Shown: positions 35,628 to 44,299 of the stretch, piece by piece
How the letters are laid out: every line of letters starts with the position of its first letter
Position numbering within the stretch: position 1 is the first letter of the stretch
From: Bacteroidetes bacterium GWF2_40_14
Lineage (GTDB): Bacteria; Bacteroidota; Bacteroidia; Bacteroidales; UBA932
Assembly: GCA_001769195.1 (NCBI GenBank)
Contig: MEOK01000032.1
Location: 124,001-188,000 of the forward strand
Length of the DNA stretch: 64,000 nucleotides
Reading direction: 5' to 3'
Made by a program: the position numbers and the translations under genes
The notes under the pieces: model-generated
Seen by the model: the letters and a program-made list of their open reading frames with translations, nothing else
The model's database searches: none
What the model was told of the DNA's origin: nothing

Positions 35628-37715
35628 CTATCTCCCAAAGCAGACAAGCAATACAGAAATATCCGATGGAGAAACACCTGGAATACGGGACGCCTGCGAG
35701 ATGTTTTTTGGTCGGTGCTTCTCTAGTTTCTGTCTTGATTCTATTGATAGCGATTTAAGTGATGCGAAGTCGTAGTTTTCCGGAATTTTAACATCTTCCA
35801 ATTTAAGAATTTTATCTGCCATTCTCTTTTCCCTGTCAATATACCCCCTGTACTTTACCAGAATTTCTGTTGCCTCAATAATTTCTTTTACAGATAAGGC
35901 CGAAGATGTTGATTTGTCCTGGTATATATCTGCTTCATATGGTAGTTTTACAGCATCTTTTATACCCGGAAAGACATTGCATAAGTCAATTGACAGTATT
36001 TTATAGACTTCGTCTGCGGTGGCTGAGGCATCTGTTCCAGACACCAGACTAACTGCTTTGAGAAAATCGTCTGTCAGGGAAGAGCTTTCAACTTGCTCAC
36101 TTTGTTGCATATAGTCCAGAAAAGTTTCACGTGGAACAATTCGAAGAACATCAAGTATGCTAACCTGAGGTCTACTTAAGACTTCAGAAACTTTCTTTTT
36201 CTGAAAAATCTCTGAGGTGCTTCTATCGTTAAGATAAGGGTTTACATCTTCAGGAGTAATTGAGCATTTATCAAGGAAGTCTGTTAACGCGGTTACTGCT
36301 TTATACTTTTTAATTAACAAATTCAACCTTTCATCAGATGCCAATCCTATCTCATGCGCAATAGCTGTCAATCTTAAATCTGCATTGTCTTGTCTTAATA
36401 GAATTCTATATTCAGCTCTTGAAGTAAACATTCTATAAGGCTCATCAACACCTTTAGTAACCAGATCATCAATAAGTACACCTATATAAGCCTCGTCTCT
36501 TTTCAATATGAGAGGTTCCTTTCCTGAAATTTTAAGGTGCGCATTAATGCCTGCCATTATTCCTTGTGCCGCTGCTTCTTCGTACCCAGTAGTTCCGTTA
36601 ACTTGTCCTGCAAAATAGAGACCCGGAATATTTTTAAGTTCCAGAGTGTGGTTTAGCTGGGTTGGAGGAAAATAATCGTATTCTACTGCATAAGCTGGTC
36701 GGTAAATTACTGCTTTCTTAAAGCCAGGGATAGCTCTTAGTGCCTCATATTGTATATCAAGTGGTAGCGATGATGAAAAACCTTGCAAATAATACTCATT
36801 TGTGTTCCATCCTTCTGGTTCTAAAAAAAGCTGATGAGATGTCTTATCAGAAAATGTTTTTAATTTATCTTCTATACTTGGACAATATCTTGGTCCCCTA
36901 CCTGTGATCTTTCCTGAAAAAAGTGGAGAAAATTCAAAACCCTTTTGAAGAATGTCATGAACCTTCTGGTTGGTGTGAACCATGTAACAACACATCTGTT
37001 TAACACTTCCTTGAATTGGAGACGGTATATTAAGAAACGAAAACTTCTCTGGAACATCATCTCCTTGCTGTATCTGGAGCTTAGTAAGGTCTATGGAACG
37101 GGCATCCAATCGTGGCGGGGTTCCGGTCTTCATCTTATCAACAACAACTCCCTTGCTGACAAGCTGTTCTGAGAGATTTAACGAGGGCAATTCTCCTATC
37201 CTTCCTCCTGCCACTGAGTTCTGACCTATGAATAATTTTCCGTTTAGAAAAGTCCCGGCAGTCAGTATTATCGCTTTTGAGTAAAAAGTTGCTCCGAGCG
37301 ATGTTTTTACTCCTTTTATCTTTTCGGCTTCAAAAATAAACTCTGTAACCGTATCCTGCCAGAGATTCAGATTATTTGTGTGTTCGAGAAGGTATCTCCA
37401 GTTAAGTGAGAAATGTTGCCGGTCACACTGTGCCCTTGGACTCCACATGGCCGGACCCTTTGATCTGTTAAGCATTCTGAATTGCAGGGTGCTTGCATCA
37501 GTTATAAGTCCCGTATAACCCCCAAGAGCATCTATCTCCCTTACAATTTGCCCCTTCGCTATTCCTCCAATAGCAGGATTGCATGACATTTGAGCAATCT
37601 TCCCCATGTCCATTGTCAGTAAAAGCACATGAGATCCCAATTTTGCTGCAGCATGAGCCGCTTCACATCCTGCGTGTCCCGCTCCTATTACAATAATATC
37701 GTAGCTATCAGTCAT
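35628..37715 (-). CDS. mnmG: tRNA uridine-5-carboxymethylaminomethyl modification enzyme MnmG
   Basis: The FAD enzyme MnmG (GidA), which with MnmE modifies the wobble uridine of several tRNAs. The FAD-binding motif is [20 protein letters not shown] at the start, and the family signatures [21 protein letters not shown] and [19 protein letters not shown] are intact. The C-terminus [20 protein letters not shown] is normal. At 695 residues it is about 70 longer than usual. The extra sequence is an insertion at about 527-615, between [14 protein letters not shown] and [14 protein letters not shown]. The start of that insertion (VPRET) is encoded by a near-perfect parS site. Overlaps ybeY by 8 nt. 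Confidence 0.95.
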   Translation of the reverse strand: MTDSYDIIVIGAGHAGCEAAHAAAKLGSHVLLLTMDMGKIAQMSCNPAIGGIAKGQIVREIDALGGYTGLITDASTLQFRMLNRSKGPAMWSPRAQCDRQHFSLNWRYLLEHTNNLNLWQDTVTEFIFEAEKIKGVKTSLGATFYSKAIILTAGTFLNGKLFIGQNSVAGGRIGELPSLNLSEQLVSKGVVVDKMKTGTPPRLDARSIDLTKLQIQQGDDVPEKFSFLNIPSPIQGSVKQMCCYMVHTNQKVHDILQKGFEFSPLFSGKITGRGPRYCPSIEDKLKTFSDKTSHQLFLEPEGWNTNEYYLQGFSSSLPLDIQYEALRAIPGFKKAVIYRPAYAVEYDYFPPTQLNHTLELKNIPGLYFAGQVNGTTGYEEAAAQGIMAGINAHLKISGKEPLILKRDEAYIGVLIDDLVTKGVDEPYRMFTSRAEYRILLRQDNADLRLTAIAHEIGLASDERLNLLIKKYKAVTALTDFLDKCSITPEDVNPYLNDRSTSEIFQKKKVSEVLSRPQVSILDVLRIVPRETFLDYMQQSEQVESSSLTDDFLKAVSLVSGTDASATADEVYKILSIDLCNVFPGIKDAVKLPYEADIYQDKSTSSALSVKEIIEATEILVKYRGYIDREKRMADKILKLEDVKIPENYDFASLKSLSIESRQKLEKHRPKNISQASRIPGVSPSDISVLLVCFGR
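36123..36138. promoter_or_regulatory. parS-like ParB binding site inside mnmG
   Basis: On the minus strand the 16-mer is TGTTCCACGTGAAACT, which agrees with the ParB/Spo0J consensus TGTTNCACGTGAAACA at 15 of 16 positions. The core GTTTCACGTGGAAC (plus strand, 36124-36137) is nearly palindromic. It encodes V-P-R-E-T in the reading frame of mnmG, at the start of an insertion peculiar to this protein. ParB loads on such sites and spreads to organise the origin region for segregation. No parA or parB gene is in the window. Confidence 0.65.
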
Positions 37716-38163
37716 TAAACAATTTTTTCAAGTAGAAATTTTCCCTTTCTCTCATAAGCAACTTTTGAGTTTTTGTTCTGTCTTTATAACCAAGTAAGTG
37801 CAAGACACCATGAATAATTACACGGTGAAGTTCATTTGAGAAGTCCTTTTTGTAAAACGACGAATTATCACGAACAGTTTCTATACTTATGAAAATATCT
37901 CCTGATATCGTTTTTTTGTTTGAGTAATCGAAAGTAATTACGTCTGTGAAAAAGTCATGAGAAAGAAATTTTTTGTTTATCTCCAGGAGATACTCATCAG
38001 AACAGAAAACTATAGTTATGTCTCCTGCTGTAAATCTACGGTCCTTGGTTTCATCATTAGAAAAATTAGTGCACTCATCATGAATTACCGCCTTAATCCA
38101 ATTTGTACAGATGCGCCTTTTGCTAAAGTTGAATTTCGTTCCTTCTCTTAGATAGCTAATCAT
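37708..38163 (-). CDS. ybeY: Endoribonuclease YbeY
   Basis: A metal-dependent RNase for 16S rRNA maturation and ribosome quality control. The signature is the zinc-binding [13 protein letters not shown]; the third ligand position of the E. coli enzyme (GYDH) is replaced by K-D-R, a pattern I associate with Bacteroidota YbeY proteins. An upstream TTG at 38181 is open, but the ATG at 38163 (MISYLREG) is preferred. It gives 151 residues and an 8-nt overlap with the gene before it. It overlaps mnmG by 8 nt, so the three genes from 38509 to 35628 form one operon. Confidence 0.9.
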   Translation of the reverse strand: MISYLREGTKFNFSKRRICTNWIKAVIHDECTNFSNDETKDRRFTAGDITIVFCSDEYLLEINKKFLSHDFFTDVITFDYSNKKTISGDIFISIETVRDNSSFYKKDFSNELHRVIIHGVLHLLGYKDRTKTQKLLMRERENFYLKKLFND

Positions 38164-38509
38164 TTTTATTAATCTCCTCAAGCTGATCCCAGTATTCTAT
38201 TGCCCTTCTTGTGTGTGGTATAACAATCGATCCTCCCACAAGGTTCGCAACTGAAAATATCTCGAACACTTGCTCCCTTGTAACATTCATTTCGAAACAT
38301 TTTTCAATGTGATACTTTACACAGTCGTCGCATCTTAGAACCAAAGAAGAGACCAGTCCAAGCATCTCCTTGGTTTGAGCGGAAAGTGCTCCCTCCTCGT
38401 ACGTGCGCGTGTCTAAATTGAAGAAGCGCTTGAAAAACAAATTGTCCGAATCAAGGATAATTTTATTCATTTTGGCACGATATGTGCGGAAATTGGTAAT
38501 CGATTCCAT
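38156..38509 (-). CDS. Carboxymuconolactone decarboxylase/AhpD-like protein
   Basis: A 117-residue all-helical protein of the AhpD-like superfamily. The redox motif C60-D-D-C63 with a following histidine (VLRCDDCVKYHIEK) is the mark of the peroxidase-linked group. The length fits the single-domain carboxymuconolactone-decarboxylase-like proteins. Its function is probably thiol-based peroxide or alkyl-peroxide defence, but no partner is near. First gene of a short operon with ybeY and mnmG; promoter element at 38529-38536. Confidence 0.82.
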   Translation of the reverse strand: MESITNFRTYRAKMNKIILDSDNLFFKRFFNLDTRTYEEGALSAQTKEMLGLVSSLVLRCDDCVKYHIEKCFEMNVTREQVFEIFSVANLVGGSIVIPHTRRAIEYWDQLEEINKND

Positions 38510-38528
38510 GAGAATTATTATTTTGATG

Positions 38529-38536
38529 CAAAATTA
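38529..38536 (-). promoter_or_regulatory. -7 promoter element of the AhpD-like/ybeY/mnmG operon
   Basis: TAATTTTG on the minus strand fits TAnnTTTG and lies 19 nt before the ATG at 38509. Confidence 0.5.
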
Positions 38537-38568
38537 CAAAAATATATAAATTAATACTTTAAAAAATT

Positions 38569-39510
38569 ATGGCTAAAATAACTGTCATTGGTGCAGGTAA
38601 TGTTGGGGCGACTTGTGTAAACGCCATGAATATGATGCAGTTTGCCGGAGAGATTGTTTTACTCGATATCAAACCGGGTATTGCAGAGGGAAAGGCAATT
38701 GACATGATGCAGACAGCAAAGTTGTTGAGATTTGACACAAAAATTACAGGAGTAACAAATAATTATGAAGCAACAGCAAAATCTGCTGTTGTTGTAATTA
38801 CATCTGGCATTCCACGAAAACCCGGCATGACTCGCGATGAACTGATAGGAACAAATGCGGCCATAGTAAATGAGGTGGTGGAAAATGCACTGAAATATTC
38901 ACCAAATGCTGTTATCGTAATGATTTCAAACCCAATGGACACCATGACCTATCTTACCCTTAAAACCAACAAGCTTCTCAAAAACAAGGTAATAGGAATG
39001 GGTGGCATCTTAGATAGTAACCGTTTTGTCTACTATCTTAAAAAAGCCCTGGATGCCCCTGCCAGCGACGTAGCCGGAATGGTCATAGGTGGTCATGGAG
39101 ATACAACAATGATTCCTCTTACAAGATTTGCTAACTTAAGGGGAATACCTGTAAGCGAACTTGTATCTAAGACTGCTCTTGAAAAGGTTGCAAAGGAAAC
39201 AATGGTAGGCGGCGCAACTCTTACAAAACATCTTGGCACTTCTGCCTGGTATGCTCCGGGCGCTGCAGCAGCAGCTCTTGTAAGATCTATCGTTCTTGAC
39301 GAAAAGAAAATCTATCCCTGCAGCGTAATGCTTGAGGGCGAATATGGCCAGAGTGACATCTGCCTTGGAGTTCCTGTTGTGGTTGGTAGAAAAGGCTGGG
39401 AAAGAATTGTTCAGCTGAACCTTAATGAAGAAGAAAAACAACTGTTCAGTCAGAGTGCAGATGCTGTTAGATCAACCAACCAAGTACTTAGCGAACTGAA
39501 TCTTGTTTAG
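38569..39510 (+). CDS. mdh: Malate dehydrogenase
   Basis: A 313-residue NAD-dependent malate dehydrogenase of the lactate-dehydrogenase-like type. Visible are the NAD fold MAKITVIGAGNVGATCVN, the substrate-binding GIPRKPGMTRDEL with its arginines, ISNPMDTMTYL, and the catalytic histidine in IGGHGDTTMIPLTRF. It interconverts malate and oxaloacetate and connects to the fumarate reductase genes at 44-47 kb in the reductive branch used by anaerobic Bacteroidales. Transcribed alone, with a tRNA gene following. Confidence 0.95.
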   Translation: MAKITVIGAGNVGATCVNAMNMMQFAGEIVLLDIKPGIAEGKAIDMMQTAKLLRFDTKITGVTNNYEATAKSAVVVITSGIPRKPGMTRDELIGTNAAIVNEVVENALKYSPNAVIVMISNPMDTMTYLTLKTNKLLKNKVIGMGGILDSNRFVYYLKKALDAPASDVAGMVIGGHGDTTMIPLTRFANLRGIPVSELVSKTALEKVAKETMVGGATLTKHLGTSAWYAPGAAAAALVRSIVLDEKKIYPCSVMLEGEYGQSDICLGVPVVVGRKGWERIVQLNLNEEEKQLFSQSADAVRSTNQVLSELNLV

Positions 39511-39530
39511 GAGATAATAAATATATTTCT

Positions 39531-39538
39531 CATCTTTG
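39531..39538 (+). promoter_or_regulatory. Possible -7 element of the tRNA-Ala gene
   Basis: CATCTTTG matches TAnnTTTG except for the first two positions' order constraint (C for T) and lies 15 nt before the tRNA. It is a plausible but weak promoter call; read-through from mdh is the alternative. Confidence 0.3.
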
Positions 39539-39553
39539 TAAACCCAAAGGTAA

Positions 39554-39627
<74 letters not shown>

Positions 39628-39701
39628 CAAAAAAGTTTTTAACAATTTAACGGAATTTTATCTGCCTTATTTACTTGTACTTAGAATTATTTTTTAAAAG
39701 T

Positions 39702-39710
39702 TTATCCACA
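39702..39710 (+). other. Perfect DnaA box upstream of tonB
   Basis: TTATCCACA is an exact DnaA box. It abuts the -7 element TACTTTTG at 39713-39720 before the tonB gene, so DnaA binding here could affect that promoter. A single exact 9-mer is expected about once in this much AT-rich sequence by chance. Confidence 0.35.
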
Positions 39711-39712
39711 AT

Positions 39713-39720
39713 TACTTTTG
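39713..39720 (+). promoter_or_regulatory. -7 promoter element of the tonB gene
   Basis: TACTTTTG fits TAnnTTTG and lies 60 nt before the ATG at 39781, leaving a leader of about 55 nt. Confidence 0.45.
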
Positions 39721-39780
39721 TCTAATAATTATTTCTTACTATTTTTACAATTCGATAAACATCTGTACACACATTAAGTT

Positions 39781-40473
39781 ATGGAAATAAAGAAAACTAT
39801 TAAGGCAAACCTAGAAAACAAGAAATTTCTATTCAGAGAAATTGGCCTGGTCTTGACATTAGCTGTGGTCCTATTTGCTTTTGAATGGAAAACCTATGAA
39901 AAATCTGCTTCAACACTTGGGGACGAAAGCGCAGTAGTTATTGAGGACGAAATGATTCCCATTACAACGGAAACCCCTCCTCCTCCTCCTGAGATGCCTA
40001 AAATTCCCATTGTTTCTGACGTTATCGAAATAGTTGACGACGACATGAAATTATCTAACGACCTTGTTATCAGCACAGAAGATAATAGTAAACTTGGTGT
40101 TGAAATCAAAGAATATGTAAAGGGCGGTAGAGAAGAGGTTATTGAAGAAGAAGAAATTCCTTTCACAATTGTAGAAGAAAAACCTTCATTCCAGGGTGGT
40201 GACGAAAATACATTTACCAAATGGGTGTTTGACAGACTTGTATATCCTGAAATCGCCAAGGAAAACGGTGTTCAGGGCCGCGTAATACTTCAGTTCCTTG
40301 TAGGTACAGACGGAAGTGTAAGTGACGTTAAGGTTGTAAGGGGTGTTGATGCCTCTCTTGACAAAGAAGCACAACGCGTTGTTGCCTCTTCACCTAAATG
40401 GAAACCAGGCAGACAGAGAAACAAACCGGTTAAGGTTCGTTACACTTTCCCTGTGATATTTCAGTTGAGATAA
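39781..40473 (+). CDS. tonB: TonB family energy transducer
   Basis: A 230-residue protein with a membrane anchor at about 21-38 (IGLVLTLAVVLFAFEW). A short proline run (ETPPPPPEMPKIP) and an acidic spacer follow, then a TonB C-terminal domain from about 140 (VYPEIAKENGVQGRVILQF, then KWKPGRQRNKPVKVRYTFP). It transmits the proton-motive force to TonB-dependent receptors such as the SusC protein at 10.5 kb. ExbB and ExbD are not encoded nearby. A terminator follows, so it is a single-gene unit. Confidence 0.92.
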   Translation: MEIKKTIKANLENKKFLFREIGLVLTLAVVLFAFEWKTYEKSASTLGDESAVVIEDEMIPITTETPPPPPEMPKIPIVSDVIEIVDDDMKLSNDLVISTEDNSKLGVEIKEYVKGGREEVIEEEEIPFTIVEEKPSFQGGDENTFTKWVFDRLVYPEIAKENGVQGRVILQFLVGTDGSVSDVKVVRGVDASLDKEAQRVVASSPKWKPGRQRNKPVKVRYTFPVIFQLR

Positions 40474-40494
40474 TACAAAGATAAAATTAACGGA

Positions 40495-40527
40495 AAAAGG
40501 CTGCCTCTTTTGAAGCAGCCTTTTCTG
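40495..40527 (+). terminator. Intrinsic terminator after tonB
   Basis: AAAAGGCTGC (40495-40504) pairs perfectly with GCAGCCTTTT (40515-40524) around a 10-nt loop, with T residues in and after the 3' arm. It lies 22 nt past the tonB stop. Confidence 0.85.
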
Positions 40528-40551
40528 TAGTTAAAAGAGTGAGTTAGAAGT

Positions 40552-41715
40552 ATGGAAAAAACTGTTTTTGTAGGAGTTATCAGGCAAAATGATGACGAAC
40601 AAAAGGTTAAGGAATATCTTGATGAGCTTGAATTTCTTGCTGAAACCGCCGGTGCTATTGGCGAAAAGAGGTTTATTCAGAGACTTGACAAACCAAATCC
40701 CAAGACATACATAGGAGCCGGAAAGCTCGAAGAGATTAAGGCCTATATTAAAGAGCATGAAATAGACCTTATTATTTTTGATGATGAGCTTACACCTTCA
40801 CAACTACGAAATATTGAAAGAGATCTGGAATGTCGTATACTGGACAGGACAAATCTCATATTAGACATTTTTGCCCAGCGGGCTAAGACTGCTTACGCCA
40901 AAACTCAGGTTGAACTAGCTCAGTATCAATATTTGCTCCCTCGATTAACTGGTATGTGGACTCACCTTGAACGTCAGCGTGGAGGAATTGGAATGAGAGG
41001 TCCGGGAGAGAGTCAGATTGAAACAGACAGGCGGATAATCCTTGATAAAATCAGTCGTCTTAAAGAGCAACTCAAGAAAATTGACCGCCAGATGTCTGCA
41101 CAAAGAGGCAACAGAGGCAATATGGTAAGGATTTCTCTGGTTGGATATACGAATGTTGGAAAAAGCACTCTTATGAACCTCCTTGCAAAGAGTGACGTAT
41201 TTGCAGAAAACAAGCTTTTTGCCACACTGGACACAACTGTCAGAAAGGTTGTAATTGAAAATGTTCCATTTCTTCTTAGCGATACCGTCGGTTTTATACG
41301 AAAACTTCCACATCAACTTGTAGAATCATTTAAAAGCACACTCGATGAAGTTCGCGAAGCAGATATTCTAATGCACGTAGTTGATATTTCTCACCCAAAT
41401 TTTGAGGATCAGATAAAAGTTGTTCACGAGACACTTACAGAGATAGGAGCAAAAGAAAAGCCCCTTTTCCTCGTTTTTAACAAGGTTGACCTTTATAAGT
41501 ACGTTCAACAGGACGAGTATGACTTAGGGCCTAAAAAGCGAGAAAACTACAGTTTAAACGAACTTAAAAACTCCTGGATGGGAAAGGAAAATGATCCATG
41601 CATATTTATATCTGCAAAAGAGAAGATTCAGATAGATAAACTCAGGAATGACATATACAAGATGGTAGCCGAAATTCATGCCGGAAGATACCCTTTTGAT
41701 AATTTTTTATGGTAA
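40552..41715 (+). CDS. hflX: GTPase HflX
   Basis: A 387-residue translation-associated GTPase that splits stalled ribosomes. The N-terminal HflX domain contains PKTYIGAGKLEEIKAYI and the glycine-rich GGIGMRGPGESQIETDRR. The G domain has G1 VGYTNVGKSTLMNLL, G3 DTVGFIRKLPHQ and G4 NKVDL. Convergent with the P1 peptidase; the stops are 3 nt apart. Confidence 0.95.
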   Translation: MEKTVFVGVIRQNDDEQKVKEYLDELEFLAETAGAIGEKRFIQRLDKPNPKTYIGAGKLEEIKAYIKEHEIDLIIFDDELTPSQLRNIERDLECRILDRTNLILDIFAQRAKTAYAKTQVELAQYQYLLPRLTGMWTHLERQRGGIGMRGPGESQIETDRRIILDKISRLKEQLKKIDRQMSAQRGNRGNMVRISLVGYTNVGKSTLMNLLAKSDVFAENKLFATLDTTVRKVVIENVPFLLSDTVGFIRKLPHQLVESFKSTLDEVREADILMHVVDISHPNFEDQIKVVHETLTEIGAKEKPLFLVFNKVDLYKYVQQDEYDLGPKKRENYSLNELKNSWMGKENDPCIFISAKEKIQIDKLRNDIYKMVAEIHAGRYPFDNFLW

Positions 41716-41718
41716 TCC

Positions 41719-42846
41719 CTATTTGTCGGCCTTTGCTTCCTGATTTACCTTAAGCGCTCTGATTATTCTGTTCACCGGCAGTTCTTCTACTACCCTGCCC
41801 TTATATCCCTTCATTGTTTTTGCTACGAATAATGAGTTAATCAGCGCCTCTTCCGTTGCCTCGATGGTAGCAAGGAAAAGCGGGGATACCGACTCATTAT
41901 GAAGCTCTTTAGGAAAATAGAACTCTGATTTTTCATCTATAAGGTTCTCTTGTGCCACAGAGAGAGCTATTACATAGTCTCCACTTCCGTTTGAAGCAAT
42001 TCCACCTGTTTTTGCAAGTCCCATGATTGCCCTTTTTGCAAGCCTTTCCAAGTTTCGGGAAGTCATTGGAGCATCAGTTATTACAACAATCATACAAGAT
42101 CCGTCAGCATTGCCTGAAATATCACTCTTAAAATCGAATTTTCCCAGTAGTCTGCCTACTTGAACTCCTGCAATCTCCATAACTCCTCCGTAGTTCGATT
42201 GAACAAGCACACCAACAGTATAACCACCCAGAGACTCAGGAAGCACTCTTGAAGAGGTTCCAATACCGCCTTTAAAGCCAAAACAGATGGTGCCTGTCCC
42301 GGCACCGACACTCCCCTCTTCTACTCTACCCTCCTTAGCGTTTTCAATTGCTTTAAGAACATGCCCGGGCTTTATGTATCGTGCCCTTATGTTGTTTAAA
42401 CCGCCATCGTTTGTTTCACCCACAATGCCATTTACAGATCCTATGTTGGAATTCCCTTCCTGTGAAAGCGTATAAGTTATTAAAGCATCCAGACCTGAAG
42501 CAATACTAAGCGTATTTGTCAGTATAACAGGCGTTTCAATGTTTCCAAGCTCTTTTACCTGAGTATATCCTGCCAACTTTCCGAATCCGTTTCCTACATA
42601 AATGGCCGCAGGAACTTTCTTTCTGAATATATTGCCTTGGTGCGGAATTATTGCAGTCACTCCCGTTCTTATGTCATCACCCTCAATTAGTGTAACATGC
42701 CCTACTTTAACGCCCTTAACATCTGTAATAGCATTATCCTTACCTGTTTTGAAGATGCCAGTCACGATTCCGTAATCCCTTAACCTCTCCTGTGCATACA
42801 ATTGAGAACAAAATGACAACAGTGTAATTATTAAAAGCTTTTTCAT
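41719..42846 (-). CDS. P1 family peptidase (DmpA-like aminopeptidase), exported
   Basis: A 375-residue protein with a signal peptide (1-19, LYAQERLRDYG). The fold is that of the self-cleaving Ntn-type DmpA/BapA aminopeptidases: ITDVKGVKVGHVTLIEGDD near the start, NTLSIASGLDALI, EGSVGAGTGTICFGFKGG and the GTSSRV stretch near 195-200, where chain cleavage and the nucleophile are expected. It would release N-terminal D- or L-amino acids from peptides in the periplasm. It starts within the stop of the hydrolase gene upstream (ATGA), so the two are translationally coupled. Confidence 0.88.
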   Translation of the reverse strand: MKKLLIITLLSFCSQLYAQERLRDYGIVTGIFKTGKDNAITDVKGVKVGHVTLIEGDDIRTGVTAIIPHQGNIFRKKVPAAIYVGNGFGKLAGYTQVKELGNIETPVILTNTLSIASGLDALITYTLSQEGNSNIGSVNGIVGETNDGGLNNIRARYIKPGHVLKAIENAKEGRVEEGSVGAGTGTICFGFKGGIGTSSRVLPESLGGYTVGVLVQSNYGGVMEIAGVQVGRLLGKFDFKSDISGNADGSCMIVVITDAPMTSRNLERLAKRAIMGLAKTGGIASNGSGDYVIALSVAQENLIDEKSEFYFPKELHNESVSPLFLATIEATEEALINSLFVAKTMKGYKGRVVEELPVNRIIRALKVNQEAKADK

Positions 42847-43643
42847 TTTTCTATGTTTAAAAATTCAAGGACTCTTTTCTGAACAACTTCTGTCTCTTCA
42901 AGAAAACCATTATGTCCGGAGTGTTCAAGGATAAGTTTTTCTGCATTAGGGAGTTCTTTAATCAACAAATTTGCTTTCTCTTCAGGAATATGGAAGTCGT
43001 GCTTTCCAAGGACCAGCAGGAAAGGAGAGGAATAATTTCTTAAAAAATCCAGATTGTCCTCCCGCGACATAAGGCCCTCCAATGTTGCTACAACACCTTC
43101 TGGTTCGTGGGTCTCGGTAAGCTCAATTATTTCGTGTATTTTTTCGTCCATTCTTCTTAGATTCTCGTGTGCAAACATTTTTGGGATTCCCATCTTTGCG
43201 ATTGCTTGCAGCTTGGACTTGTTTATCAGTGCAATCTCTCTCTTTCTGTCAACTTTCTTCTCTTCTGAGTCGGCATGCGGGCCCGAATGCATCAGTATTA
43301 GTGAGGTAAATATTTCCGGATATCTCTTTACTGCTTCAATTGCAATATACCCCCCCATTGAGTGCCCGATAATGCACGCCTTCTGTACTTTACATATCTC
43401 CAAAACCTCTTTTGCAACATCGGCAGAAAATTCAATACTGTTGCATGTTTTATGTGAACCCGAAAGTCCGTGCCCGGGAAGGTCTATTGAAATTACTCTT
43501 ATCTTTGGTAAGAGCTTATCAATAAAGTCGTCCCAAACATAGAGTGTCTCAAGGTAACCATGCAAAAGAAGTACAACTATGTCTCCTTTCTTACTGTCCG
43601 AAATATGAATAGGTATCCCTTTACAGGTTGCAAAAAATTCCAT
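42843..43643 (-). CDS. Alpha/beta fold hydrolase
   Basis: A 266-residue alpha/beta hydrolase without a signal peptide. The oxyanion region VLLLHGYLETLYVWDDF, nucleophile S95 in IIGHSMGGYIAIE, the acid in LVLGKHDFHIPEEKA and the histidine in LEHSGHNGFLEE are all present. Most similar in style to the peroxidase/esterase-like hydrolases; the substrate is unknown. First gene of a pair with the P1 peptidase. Its -7 element lies at 43662-43669. Confidence 0.88.
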   Translation of the reverse strand: MEFFATCKGIPIHISDSKKGDIVVLLLHGYLETLYVWDDFIDKLLPKIRVISIDLPGHGLSGSHKTCNSIEFSADVAKEVLEICKVQKACIIGHSMGGYIAIEAVKRYPEIFTSLILMHSGPHADSEEKKVDRKREIALINKSKLQAIAKMGIPKMFAHENLRRMDEKIHEIIELTETHEPEGVVATLEGLMSREDNLDFLRNYSSPFLLVLGKHDFHIPEEKANLLIKELPNAEKLILEHSGHNGFLEETEVVQKRVLEFLNIEK

Positions 43644-43661
43644 TTGCTTATATATTTTTTA

Positions 43662-43669
43662 CAAATTTA
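43662..43669 (-). promoter_or_regulatory. -7 promoter element of the hydrolase/P1 peptidase operon
   Basis: TAAATTTG on the minus strand fits TAnnTTTG and lies 18 nt before the ATG at 43643. Confidence 0.5.
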
Positions 43670-43691
43670 ATAGTTATTGGAGTAATTTTTA

Positions 43692-43699
43692 TACTTTTG
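43692..43699 (+). promoter_or_regulatory. -7 promoter element of the small lipoprotein gene
   Basis: TACTTTTG fits TAnnTTTG and lies 47 nt before the ATG at 43747, back to back with the element at 43662-43669. Confidence 0.45.
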
Positions 43700-43746
43700 T
43701 GAACTAACCCAGACCTGAAATTTATTAATTGACAAAACTAATTAAA

Positions 43747-44277
43747 ATGAAATTAACAAAATTCCTGTCTATTGCTGTGTTTGCAATCATGACCCTCTCT
43801 CTTTCCGGTTGCAATAAAGAGCCTGAACCAATTGTTCTTACCGGCTCCTGGCAGTTGGATTCCACTTCTACCTTCCTACAGATTTTTTACAATCCTACTT
43901 TCGCGTCCGAAAATCCCATGGCTATTCAATTTCTTAAAGATAACAAAGAAAAGATACTAAAAGAGATAAAGAAGCCTGAAATAATTCAGTTTACCGCACC
44001 TAATACTGTAAATTTCGTGTATAAGACCTCATCAACACCCACATTAACAGGAACATTTGAACAATTTGAGATATACGTGAACATTAAAAATTCCATTTTC
44101 CCAAATGGTCTAACAGGGGCCTCAAACAATCAGAAGCTTGAGATTTATTACGATAAATCTTACATGCTTGGCATTCTCAATTCTATTCTTACACCACAAG
44201 ATGATTCTCAGGAGACATTTTCAAAGCTGATTGAAGAGTTTGACGGTGTTGGCGTCTATGTCAGGGCAAAATTATAG
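43747..44277 (+). CDS. Small lipoprotein of unknown function
   Basis: A 176-residue lipoprotein from the ATG at 43747 (MKLTKFLSIAVF). A TTG 18 nt upstream is open but would add a useless extension before the signal peptide. The lipobox is LSLSGCNKEPEP, after which the protein opens with LTGSWQLDSTSTF. That is the kind of opening seen in lipocalin-like or DUF4923/DUF5004-style Bacteroidota lipoproteins. The rest alternates short strands (TVNFVYKTSSTPTLTGTF) with a helix (QFLKDNKEKILKEI). I cannot name the family. It is a single gene converging with frdB. Confidence 0.65.
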   Translation: MKLTKFLSIAVFAIMTLSLSGCNKEPEPIVLTGSWQLDSTSTFLQIFYNPTFASENPMAIQFLKDNKEKILKEIKKPEIIQFTAPNTVNFVYKTSSTPTLTGTFEQFEIYVNIKNSIFPNGLTGASNNQKLEIYYDKSYMLGILNSILTPQDDSQETFSKLIEEFDGVGVYVRAKL

Positions 44278-44299
44278 CAGCATTTTATTTCACAAATAG

